From JAHDHW01 sp964551455 (lineage in GTDB: Bacteria > Bacteroidota > Bacteroidia > Chitinophagales > Saprospiraceae), in the NCBI GenBank assembly GCA_964551455.1, contig CAZKDA010000099.1:1-16650 (forward strand): a stretch of 16,650 nt of DNA, read 5' to 3'. The position numbers and the translations under genes are program-made. This document shows positions 6,935 to 13,828 of the stretch, piece after piece. Every line of letters begins with the position of its first letter. The first letter of the stretch is position 1. Under the pieces are notes generated by a model. That model worked only from the letters and a program-made list of their open reading frames with translations. It made no database searches and was not told the DNA's origin.

Positions 6935-7483
6935 ATGAGCGATAATATTGAAAAATTTATAAATAACAACCGTCCGGAATTCGATGACAGGCAACCGCCG
7001 GAAAAGGTATGGAAGGCAGTGAGCAACCACATGGACGGAGACAAAAAGCAAAACGGTCGCCGCATATCGATCTGGCGATTTACGCGTATTGCAGCCGCCT
7101 CAATTGTGTTGGTAGCAGCCGGTATTTTGATTGGCTTGAATTACAACAAAACCTCCAAACCTGATGCCTTTCATCAACTGTACCCCGAATTTGCCGAAAC
7201 AGAGTTGTTTTATAAAAAGCAGGTAATGATCAAAGAGGCGGAGTTGGCCAATTATAAATATGACCCGACAATCGATGACGATCTCAAACAACTGGATAAA
7301 ATCTTTGAGGATCTGAAAAAAGAGCTTTCCAATACGCCCGTTTCAAAAAGAGAACAGGTGATCGATGCTATGGTTAACAACTATAGAACAAAAATTTCGA
7401 TACTCGAAAGGGTGTTGGAAAGAATTCAATCAGCTAAAGAAGAAAATTTAAAAACCAAACAGAATGACTCTACTGAAATATAA
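6935..7483 (+). CDS. Single-pass membrane protein, putative anti-sigma factor
   Basis: 182 aa. The N-terminal part (1-49) is hydrophilic and presumably cytoplasmic; one transmembrane segment lies at about 50-69 ('RIAAASIVLVAAGILIGLNY') after a basic stretch (KKQNGRRISIWR), placing the C-terminus in the periplasm. The periplasmic part (about 85-175) is highly charged and helical ('DDDLKQLDKIFEDLKKEL', 'ISILERVLERIQSAKEENLK'), probably coiled coil. It has no HxxxCxxC zinc motif of ZAS anti-sigma factors and no FecR domain. The role is inferred from topology and from position between an ECF sigma gene and an exported protein gene. The ATG is preceded by an A-rich, G-poor leader. Its 3' end overlaps the next gene by 20 nt, suggesting translational coupling. 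Confidence 0.8.
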   Translation: MSDNIEKFINNNRPEFDDRQPPEKVWKAVSNHMDGDKKQNGRRISIWRFTRIAAASIVLVAAGILIGLNYNKTSKPDAFHQLYPEFAETELFYKKQVMIKEAELANYKYDPTIDDDLKQLDKIFEDLKKELSNTPVSKREQVIDAMVNNYRTKISILERVLERIQSAKEENLKTKQNDSTEI

Positions 7484-8600
7484 AACCCGGATGCTGTGCC
7501 TCTTTTTTGTCATGGCAATTTTGAACACATCGCAGACCTTTTCCATTGCCCTTGCAAACGAAGGCTCTAAGCCGGATTTTAAAAAAAATATTTCCAAAGA
7601 ATTCAATATCTCTGCAAATGGGAAAGTCGATCTGACGAATCAATACGGCAGGATCGATGTGAAAACCTGGGATCAAAACAAAGTCAAGATTGACGTGACG
7701 ATCACAGTGGTTGCCCGCACCGAAAGCGATGCCGAAAAGATCTTCGACCGGATAAAAATCGAATTTGCTAACAGCGCTGACCTCGTGGAGGCACAAACCG
7801 TGTTTGACAAACAAAAAAAGGACTGGTGGAACGAAAATACCAAAGCAGAATTTAAGATCGACTACCTCGTGCAAATGCCCAAAAGCTGCAACCTGGACCT
7901 TTCCAACAAATACGGCTATGTCCATATCGCAGAGATCGACGGAGCAGCGGATATCGAGGTCAATTACGGCGACCTGACGATGGATGGCGTGAATAACGAT
8001 TGCAAAATTTCATTGGGTTATGGCAACGGAACCATCGTCAAAACCAAACATACGGAAATCGATATCAAATACTCCCACATCAAGGTCAACAAGGCTACCG
8101 GAGTCGAGGTGAACAGCCGCTATTCGCAGGTGTATATCGACGAAGCTATGGATGTGAGCAGCACTTCCAAATACGACAGCTACCGGCTGGGAAATCTCAG
8201 GGAATTGAAAAACGAAGGGAAATACGATAACTTCGAGATCCGGAACATTGACCTGCTCAGCGCTGATTCTCAATTCAGTGATTTTGAAGTGGAAAACCTT
8301 AAAAACATAGGCTCATTTTCGATGACTTACGGCAAGTTAGCTATCAAAAACCTGCGGAAAAATTTCACTTCTCTTCAACTCAAAGGAAAATACACCGACT
8401 TTAAGATCACCCCCGAACAAGGCGCCGATTATGCGATCGACATCGAAGCGAATTTTGCCGATGTAAAATACCCCGTCGATCTGGCAGTGACTTCCAAAGA
8501 GAAGAAAAACACTTCGCATAAAGTGAAGGGCTACGTCGGAAGCAAAAACGCCGGACTTATCCAGGCTACATTGGACTTTGGCGGGATTGTGATCAAATGA
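7464..8600 (+). CDS. Exported DUF4097-like beta-repeat protein (putative adhesin/sensor)
   Basis: 378 aa. An N-terminal signal peptide (about 1-31, 'MLCLFFVMAILNTSQTFSIALA') predicts export. From about 45 to 378 there are repeated short beta-strands with recurring 'YG', 'YGDLTM', 'SRYSQVYI', 'KYDSYRLGNL', 'GKYDNFEI', 'TYGKLAI', 'GKYTDFKI' phrases about 18-22 residues apart, the pattern of a right-handed beta-helix as in DUF4097/DUF2807-like putative adhesins. The opening 'KEFNISANGKVDLTNQYGRIDVKTWD' is the standard beginning of that group. The ATG at 7464 lies within the end of the upstream gene (20-nt overlap). A terminator follows 22 nt after the stop. Together with the ECF sigma factor and the membrane protein it forms a three-gene unit; whether it is sensor, regulon member or structural surface protein is unknown. 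Confidence 0.85.
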   Translation: MTLLKYKTRMLCLFFVMAILNTSQTFSIALANEGSKPDFKKNISKEFNISANGKVDLTNQYGRIDVKTWDQNKVKIDVTITVVARTESDAEKIFDRIKIEFANSADLVEAQTVFDKQKKDWWNENTKAEFKIDYLVQMPKSCNLDLSNKYGYVHIAEIDGAADIEVNYGDLTMDGVNNDCKISLGYGNGTIVKTKHTEIDIKYSHIKVNKATGVEVNSRYSQVYIDEAMDVSSTSKYDSYRLGNLRELKNEGKYDNFEIRNIDLLSADSQFSDFEVENLKNIGSFSMTYGKLAIKNLRKNFTSLQLKGKYTDFKITPEQGADYAIDIEANFADVKYPVDLAVTSKEKKNTSHKVKGYVGSKNAGLIQATLDFGGIVIK

Positions 8601-8622
8601 TCGCAGTATTATAGTCCTTACC

Positions 8623-8659
8623 AAAAAAGTGGTTGCCTGAAAACGGGAACCACTTTTTT
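8623..8659 (+). terminator. Rho-independent terminator of the sigma factor operon
   Basis: AAAAAAGTGGTT (8623-8634) pairs perfectly with AACCACTTTTTT (8648-8659) around a 13-nt loop, and further T-rich sequence follows. It is 22 nt after the DUF4097-like stop codon and marks the end of the three-gene unit. Confidence 0.85.
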
Positions 8660-8759
8660 ACTTTTTATTACTCTTGTTGCAAGGATCAAATCAATTATTC
8701 CAACTTGACTTTTGTTAAGAAATAGAAATATCTTCGGTGTTCCACTTGTTTAAAAATGC

Positions 8760-8789
8760 TTGAATAATTCCAGGCTTTTGGTATATTCG
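8760..8789 (+). promoter_or_regulatory. Bacteroidota-type promoter before the VOC fragment
   Basis: TTG at 8760-8762, a 19-nt spacer, and TATATTCG at 8782-8789, one mismatch from TAnnTTTG. The ATG at 8818 lies 28 nt downstream. Spacing is ideal, so the short VOC reading frame may be transcribed. Confidence 0.5.
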
Positions 8790-8817
8790 CCTCTCCGAAA
8801 GCACAAAAAACCAACAG

Positions 8818-9045
8818 ATGCTTTTGCCACTACACATCCGGCATTTCGGCGCCATCCTCGAATGGAATGAATGGGAAAACCTCGCTGAAAAACTCAAGGC
8901 CAGCGGGATTGAGTTTGTAATCGAACCCTACATCCGCTTCAAAGGCGAACCCGGCGAACAGGCCACCATGTTTTTCTACGACCCCAGCGGCAACGCGCTG
9001 GAGTTCAAGTCGTTTAAGGATTTTGATCGGATCTTTGCGAAGTAG
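8818..9045 (+). pseudogene. VOC-family (glyoxalase fold) protein, C-terminal half only
   Basis: 75 aa. It matches the second half of small VOC-superfamily proteins: 'LHIRHFGAILEWNEWENLAEKL', 'GIEFVIEPYIRFKGEPGEQATMFFYDPSGNALEFKSF'. The histidine in 'RHFG' and the glutamate in 'NALEF' are the usual metal-ligand positions of the second beta-alpha-beta-beta-beta module. Relatives are about 120-140 aa and begin with a first module containing a 'FHLAFPV'-type strand; here it is missing. In the same frame upstream there is a TGA at about 8761-8763, and the 18 codons between it and the ATG show no family similarity. It is therefore an N-terminally truncated remnant or, less likely, a functional single-module protein, since VOC modules can pair between chains. 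A good promoter precedes it. Confidence 0.7.
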
Positions 9046-9060
9046 ATTAGTTCAGGGTTT

Positions 9061-9145
9061 GCAGCCTGCCTGACGCCAGGCAGGTTTGTGGTTCATGGTT
9101 CGAAAAACCACAAACTATGAACCTGCCTGACGGCAAAGGCAGGCT
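9061..9145. repeat. Extragenic palindrome cluster (CCTGCC/GGCAGG type), copy 2
   Basis: CCTGCCTG (9065-9072) pairs with CAGGCAGG (9077-9084) around a 4-nt loop; TTTGTGGTT (9085-9093) pairs with AACCACAAA (9106-9114); then TGAACCTGCCTGACGGC and AGGCAGGCT give a third partial palindrome (9118-9145). The outer arms also pair with one another imperfectly, so the whole 85 nt could fold as one large cruciform. It lies between the VOC fragment and the 3' end of the vWA-like gene, and shares words with 6084-6158. Confidence 0.65.
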
Positions 9146-9152
9146 ACAAACT

Positions 9153-10742
9153 TCAGCTAATTTTCAAAAACCTCCCTTTAAAAAACTGGTAAGCATACTT
9201 CCCGATCCGAAGCTGTTCGCCATCCTTTAGGGATTGGAGGCGTTCGCTGTTGAGGTCTTCGTAGGGCGTGTGAACGGAGCCGCCGCTGCGGTATGCAATT
9301 TCGAGGTAATGCTCGTTGATGCCGTATTCCGAATCAGTGAGGAGAACCCTGACGGGAGCCTTCAACTCGCCGAGCCTGTGCAGGTCGCTGGCATCGCTGT
9401 AATTGTCGGCAATGAAAAGCAACTCCTCTTCGGGCGATTTATCCTTTGCGCCCAGGATCAGGGCTTCCACCACATTCTCCAGCCGGTTGCCGCTGCAACT
9501 GAAGTTGACGATCTTATCCACTGTTTTGCAAAAGCCTTCGATGTCATTGTTGGGAACATAAAAAATGCCCCTGCGGTCGTGCCCTGAATCGCTGGGCTTG
9601 GAATTGTACTGAAACCCGTTGAACAGCCAATAAGTATTGTTTTGTTGCTCGGCTTCATCGGTATAATTCCACACCATTAGTTCATCGATGTACTGGTACA
9701 TGCTGCAATCAATATTGGCGACGATCCTTTTGGATTTCCATTGGTCTTTATTCCGATGAAGCATAGCCCTGATCTCCTGGCCGGTAGCTGTGTAATGGTC
9801 AGGATTTTCTGCGAGCGATTTCCGGTCTTTTTGAACCGCTTTCAGCACATTGTTTTTTATTTTTTCAAAATCAAACTTCCCATAACAATGTTGCAGATAA
9901 AAATTATACCCCTCCATGTCCGCAATGCTTGCTGAGTCCCTCAACCGCTGTTCACGACGCAGGGAATCCCTTTGGGCCAGCAACCTGGCGCGTTCCCGTT
10001 CTCTTTGTTTGAACTCTTCCGTGGAGATGGTATTTAGTTCGAAGCGGCTGGTTCGCGACTCGGGGCTTTCCTTGTAGGTTTTGCAGGTGATGTTTTGAAA
10101 ACCGTAGGAATGGACGCAGTAGGTATCGCCTTTTGGCAAAAGCAGCGTACCGTTTCCGTTGGAATTGGTCACTACGGGATAGACCTTTTTGGTTTTTTCG
10201 CTCACGAAATAAAGCGCTTCCTTTGCGAGGGGATGATTATCGAGGTCGGCTATCTTGACCGTTACCAAAACCCTTGTTGCAGTTGGCATCTGGCCTTGCG
10301 CGAGATATTGGTAAATCGTGTCGTTTTTTTCTACCTCTTTGATCCGCGTGGACATATAAACCACCGGAACCGTTTTGGACAGGTTGGCTTCCTTTGGGAT
10401 ATTGAATTTGCGGTAATCGGTTTCCTGGTCAACATTCACGGTAAAATCCGCATTGTTTGGCAACAGGAAAATGGCTTCGCCGCGCTCATCGGTAATGCCA
10501 TGCCAGCATTGGCTGTTGCCTTTTTGATACACCCAAAGCGGAATGCCTTCCAGCGCCTGCTTTTTAAAATCCATGACTTTCAGGCGGATCAAAGCTTCTT
10601 TTTTTGTAGGTTGGATATTGTCAGTGTGATGGAAGTTTTGGATGATGGTGTCGGCTGCGATGCCTTTTGCCGTAGATTGTCCGTTTAAAAATTTGCAGTA
10701 TAAAAAAGAAAGGAAAAACAGTACAAAAGTTAGTTGTTTCAT
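9153..10742 (-). CDS. Secreted protein with two Ig-like modules and a degenerate vWA-like domain
   Basis: 529 aa from the ATG at 10742; the frame is open to an ATG at 10781, but starting at 10742 gives a proper signal peptide (MKQLTFVLFFLSFLYCKFLNGQ). Residues about 48-115 and 157-225 look like two carboxypeptidase-regulatory/Ig-like beta sandwiches ('ALIRLKVMDFKKQALEGIPLWVYQ', 'TRVLVTVKIADLDNHPLAKEALYFV', each followed by G-E-A-I-F-L-L-P or G-T-L-L-L-P). A charged coiled-coil linker follows (about 240-272, many R and E). Residues about 338-495 resemble a von Willebrand A fold: 'RIVANIDCSMYQYIDELMVW' at the MIDAS position, 'ELLFIADNYSDASDLHRL', 'APVRVLLTDSEYGINEHYLEIAYRSGGSVHT'. The metal motif is incomplete (D345, S347, but Y349), and no GGT-type threonine is evident. 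Function unknown; probably periplasmic or surface-exposed. Not in an operon. Confidence 0.8.
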   Translation of the reverse strand: MKQLTFVLFFLSFLYCKFLNGQSTAKGIAADTIIQNFHHTDNIQPTKKEALIRLKVMDFKKQALEGIPLWVYQKGNSQCWHGITDERGEAIFLLPNNADFTVNVDQETDYRKFNIPKEANLSKTVPVVYMSTRIKEVEKNDTIYQYLAQGQMPTATRVLVTVKIADLDNHPLAKEALYFVSEKTKKVYPVVTNSNGNGTLLLPKGDTYCVHSYGFQNITCKTYKESPESRTSRFELNTISTEEFKQRERERARLLAQRDSLRREQRLRDSASIADMEGYNFYLQHCYGKFDFEKIKNNVLKAVQKDRKSLAENPDHYTATGQEIRAMLHRNKDQWKSKRIVANIDCSMYQYIDELMVWNYTDEAEQQNNTYWLFNGFQYNSKPSDSGHDRRGIFYVPNNDIEGFCKTVDKIVNFSCSGNRLENVVEALILGAKDKSPEEELLFIADNYSDASDLHRLGELKAPVRVLLTDSEYGINEHYLEIAYRSGGSVHTPYEDLNSERLQSLKDGEQLRIGKYAYQFFKGRFLKIS

Positions 10743-10776
10743 AAATCTGTTTTTTTGAAGAAATTGAAAATGAGAA

Positions 10777-10858
10777 GACACAAATTTTCACCAATTCCGC
10801 CAATTTATTTTTTTAAATTTTGGATTTGCAATTTGTGAAATTTGTGCAAATTCGCGTC
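10777..10858. repeat. Imperfect inverted repeat with short internal period, upstream of the vWA-like gene
   Basis: The left arm, 10777-10806, reads GACACAAATTTTCACC then AATTCCGCCAATTT; the right arm, 10830-10858, is AATTTGTGAAATTTGTGC then AAATTCGCGTC, close to the reverse complement. Within each arm an 'ACAAATT/CCAATT'-like word repeats about every 10 nt. It lies 35-116 nt upstream of the start at 10742, so it may fall in that gene's leader or promoter region. Confidence 0.55.
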
Positions 10859-10974
10859 AAAGACCATCTGAAATTGATGTTGTAAATAACTTGCAACGCT
10901 TTTGGTTTAGTATCCAAATGGAATTTAAAATATAGTCAGGCTACCTTTTTTTAAGTACAAAAAAAGATATTCCG

Positions 10975-11132
10975 ATGCCCAAAATGCAAAACATCCATTT
11001 CAAAAACCTCGAAGAATTTTTGGACTATTTGCCCGAAAATGAAATTTAAACCCTGATCGCAACGGTCAGTGACAAAGTCCTGCCATCGGAAGGCCAGATT
11101 CCCGGGCCGGGAAAAAATTGTCGGTCAAAAAC
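10975..11132 (+). pseudogene. Decayed DUF1801-like gene fragment
   Basis: From ATG 10975 (or 10984) the frame reads MPKMQNIHFKNLEEFLDY then LPENEI before TAA at 11047-11049. 'FKNLEEFLDYLPENE' closely resembles the start of DUF1801-type proteins of Bacteroidota, which normally continue for about 100 residues more. After the stop, frames yield short pieces only, such as KKLSVKNIF at about 11111-11137 in another frame, where the family typically has 'EKLSYNVPFF'. This fits a gene broken by indels. The family call rests on memory of the family and about 20 residues, so it is tentative. Confidence 0.4.
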
Positions 11133-11182
11133 ATTTTTGGCGTCGAGATATTCCAATCAAGGGTGATAGACTGAGACAATCT

Positions 11183-13828
11183 TTATATTTTCATATTTAC
11201 GCCAAAGATGATTTGCCTGAAACCTCCCCCAAATACCCCTGATGTTGCCCGGTTCAAGCGGGATGCCCTGTAAATTTCATTGGTGATATTTTTTCCGTTG
11301 ACAAAAGCGGTCATCTTGAGCTTTTTTCCGAGGACAAAATCATAATTTACAAAAGCGTCTATCGAATGATAAGCAGGTAATTTGCCAATTGCACCGTCGG
11401 CTGACTCGTTATGAAAATTATGGAACTCCGTGAATTGCTCACTTACGAAATGACCGCTTATACCCATTGATAAGTTTTGATAATCATAGTTCAATGCAAT
11501 ACTTGCGTTCCATTTTGGTGTATAGGGTGCTTCTGCATCTGAAATTCCATTATCTCCAAACCGGATCACACTTTTTGTAATGTTCTGAAAATCTGCCTGG
11601 TCAATAGTTTCATCGGTTAGAAGTACTTCGCCTCCCGTGCCATCGGAAACATAAACTTCAAAAGCATTTCGGTTGACATTTACAGTATTGATATATTCGT
11701 TCCGAGTGGCGGTGCTGTGAATGACTTGCGAAAAAAGGTCTTTGTCCACCAATCTGCCATCCAATACTTTCGACTGCATTACATTGATATTTCCTGATAA
11801 ACGAAGCTGGTGTCGCTTCAAATTAAAAAGTTCCGCTCCAAATGCTGCTTCCAACCCATGCACATTGATTTTACCCAATTCTTCAAACACCTCATTCCGG
11901 CCACCCGCATAAAAATTTCGACTGGTATTGTTAAAGTAAGTAAGTTGGCCGTCAATGCGGTTGTGCCATAAACTTCCTCTCCAACCGATTTCTCTGTTCC
12001 ATGACAATTCCGGGTCAATATTGATACTCTGCCCTGCGAGCGGGTTAGTAACAATGCCATTTTGCTCAACCAGAAACCCAAATACTTTGGAAGGGGCAAT
12101 CATTCCCTGGTAGATGCTTCCATAAAACTCTCCGTTTTCCATGCGGTAATCCACCGTAATGCCTGGCAAGAATTGGGTGTAAACATTAGGTTCTCTGCCC
12201 GATTCGATACTGCCAGTGTTTGGGTTTTGGGCAACGGCGATCAAATCCTGGCGGTACATATCCACATGTTCCAAGCGCAGGATGGGCGTGAAGCCCCATT
12301 TTCCTACCTTAAATTCATTCCGGATAAAGCCATTTACAGACCAAAGGCGGTACCATAAATCTGTGGTAATCGTTCCATGCCTTGCCCAACGGCTGCTGTC
12401 AGCAACCAAAGAACGGTCTTTAAACGTTTCACGATGCAGGTTTATACCGGCTTCCAAATGCTGTTCCTCTCCGAATGCGTTCCAATCGTAGTTCATGGTT
12501 TCTTTAAAGCCTGAAACGGTGTACGTCCAACGGCTATCCGAAGTACTTTCCCGGCCGTTCACTACTCTGCCCACAATGATGTAATCCTCCTCGCCAAAGG
12601 TTTTCCCTTGCAGGTAGCTGTACCGGTTATTGAAAATATCTTCCCCAACATAATTTCTTACCTCAGATGCTTTGACCTTGGCCGTAATTTGCCGCCACCA
12701 ATCCCGCTCAAAGTCGGAAGCATATATTTTTGAGGTGAAACTCAAATTGTTTTTGGGAAGCCATTTGTGGATGATGTCCACTCCATAGCGCCTCATGGTA
12801 AACTGGTCGGCATCGAAAGGATTTTGCGTGGGATCGGTATCAAAGGTAAAAGGCGTTTGTGAACTCAGCGATGCCTGGTTGTCCTCAAACTGTCCGCTCA
12901 CTTTAAAGTAAAGGGATTGATTTTCTGAAAGTTTGGCGAAAATTTTAGCGTTCAAATTCAATAAATCAACCGATGAATTATCGGTGAAGCCATCGAATTT
13001 CTTGTAAACACCTTCGACCAATGCTCCAAGGTTGTTCCAGGTACCTCCATAAGATAAAAGCCCTGTCTGATAATTTCGCTGGCCACCGATCAGCTTGAGG
13101 CGCAACTCAGGCTTTTGAGGCGGCAAGGCAGTGATATAATTGACCGCACCATACATGTTGTTGGGGCCATAGCGCAGCATATCCGCGCCTTTATATACTT
13201 CGATGGAGGTTATGCGGTCGCTCACAGGATTATAATAAGCTCCCGGTGCAATATAGGGTGCCGGAGCGGAGGGTGTGCCATCTTCCATTAATAAAACCTT
13301 TTTAGATCGTCTGCCCCAAGAGCCTCTGATGCTGATGTTCGGGCGGTTGGAAAGTCCCATGTCCCCTACAATATTCACTCCCGGTACCGTCCGAAGTACC
13401 TCTTCCGTGCTTAATGGATTAATATTTTTTAAGGCAATTGGATTGATCCTGAAATTACTTCCTTTGAACCGGCCTTTGAAATTATTTGGGGAAGCGCTTA
13501 CGATAACTTCATCAAGGGTTGTATTTGCCCGCTGTAATGCGATCACTCCTAAATCGGATGTGCTGGCATTGACCTCAATACGGGCTTCTTCATAACCCAG
13601 GTACCTGATACTGATAACATCACCATCATTCTGAACATCCACTTGAAAGTTCCCTTTTTCATCGGTGATCGTACCTGTTCCGGTTGATTGAAGTTGGACT
13701 AATGCACCCATCAAAGGCTGATTGTCAGTTTCATCAATTACCTTTCCCGTGATGTTTTTTTGTGACCAGGCGATATGGCTCATGGCCATTAATGAGATGA
13801 TAATAATTGTTACAAGGGATTTTTTCAT
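11183..13828 (-). CDS. TonB-dependent outer-membrane receptor, FecA-like
   Basis: 881 aa, full length. Signal peptide about 1-22 (ends 'HIAWSQ'); carboxypeptidase-regulatory-like domain about 24-100 ('ITGKVIDETDNQPLMGALVQL'), typical of Bacteroidota receptors; TonB-box-like 'TLDEVIVSAS' at 104-113; plug domain about 120-235 with 'VLRTVPGVNIVGDMGL', 'NISIRGSWGRRSKKVLLMED', 'PYIAPGAYYNPVSDRITSIE' and 'YGPNNMYGAVNYIT'; then a 22-strand-type beta barrel to the C-terminal 'GGGFRQIIFGVNMKI'. The plug phrases resemble the FecA/iron-dicitrate group rather than SusC, and no SusD-like gene is adjacent. Likely an energy-driven importer of an iron chelate or similar small ligand; the substrate is inferred only by resemblance. 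It lacks an N-terminal STN signalling domain and has no FecR neighbour, so it is not a FecIRA-type regulatory receptor. Transcribed alone. Confidence 0.93.
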   Translation of the reverse strand: MKKSLVTIIIISLMAMSHIAWSQKNITGKVIDETDNQPLMGALVQLQSTGTGTITDEKGNFQVDVQNDGDVISIRYLGYEEARIEVNASTSDLGVIALQRANTTLDEVIVSASPNNFKGRFKGSNFRINPIALKNINPLSTEEVLRTVPGVNIVGDMGLSNRPNISIRGSWGRRSKKVLLMEDGTPSAPAPYIAPGAYYNPVSDRITSIEVYKGADMLRYGPNNMYGAVNYITALPPQKPELRLKLIGGQRNYQTGLLSYGGTWNNLGALVEGVYKKFDGFTDNSSVDLLNLNAKIFAKLSENQSLYFKVSGQFEDNQASLSSQTPFTFDTDPTQNPFDADQFTMRRYGVDIIHKWLPKNNLSFTSKIYASDFERDWWRQITAKVKASEVRNYVGEDIFNNRYSYLQGKTFGEEDYIIVGRVVNGRESTSDSRWTYTVSGFKETMNYDWNAFGEEQHLEAGINLHRETFKDRSLVADSSRWARHGTITTDLWYRLWSVNGFIRNEFKVGKWGFTPILRLEHVDMYRQDLIAVAQNPNTGSIESGREPNVYTQFLPGITVDYRMENGEFYGSIYQGMIAPSKVFGFLVEQNGIVTNPLAGQSINIDPELSWNREIGWRGSLWHNRIDGQLTYFNNTSRNFYAGGRNEVFEELGKINVHGLEAAFGAELFNLKRHQLRLSGNINVMQSKVLDGRLVDKDLFSQVIHSTATRNEYINTVNVNRNAFEVYVSDGTGGEVLLTDETIDQADFQNITKSVIRFGDNGISDAEAPYTPKWNASIALNYDYQNLSMGISGHFVSEQFTEFHNFHNESADGAIGKLPAYHSIDAFVNYDFVLGKKLKMTAFVNGKNITNEIYRASRLNRATSGVFGGGFRQIIFGVNMKI

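Noticed and set aside
6808..7065. Minus-strand reading frame of 85 codons with repeated V-L-W-C-F-G residues
   Set aside because: It is produced by the octamer repeat and the antisense of the anti-sigma gene start; periodic composition without a gene-like context.
11099..11113. TTCCCGG/CCGGGAA palindrome as a terminator for the TonB-dependent receptor
   Set aside because: It has a 1-nt formal loop and no U-run on the transcript side of the minus-strand gene.
6261..13828. A FecI-FecR-FecA regulatory cascade linking the ECF sigma factor to the TonB-dependent receptor
   Set aside because: The receptor lacks an STN signalling domain, the membrane protein lacks a FecR domain, and the genes are more than 2.5 kb apart on opposite strands.
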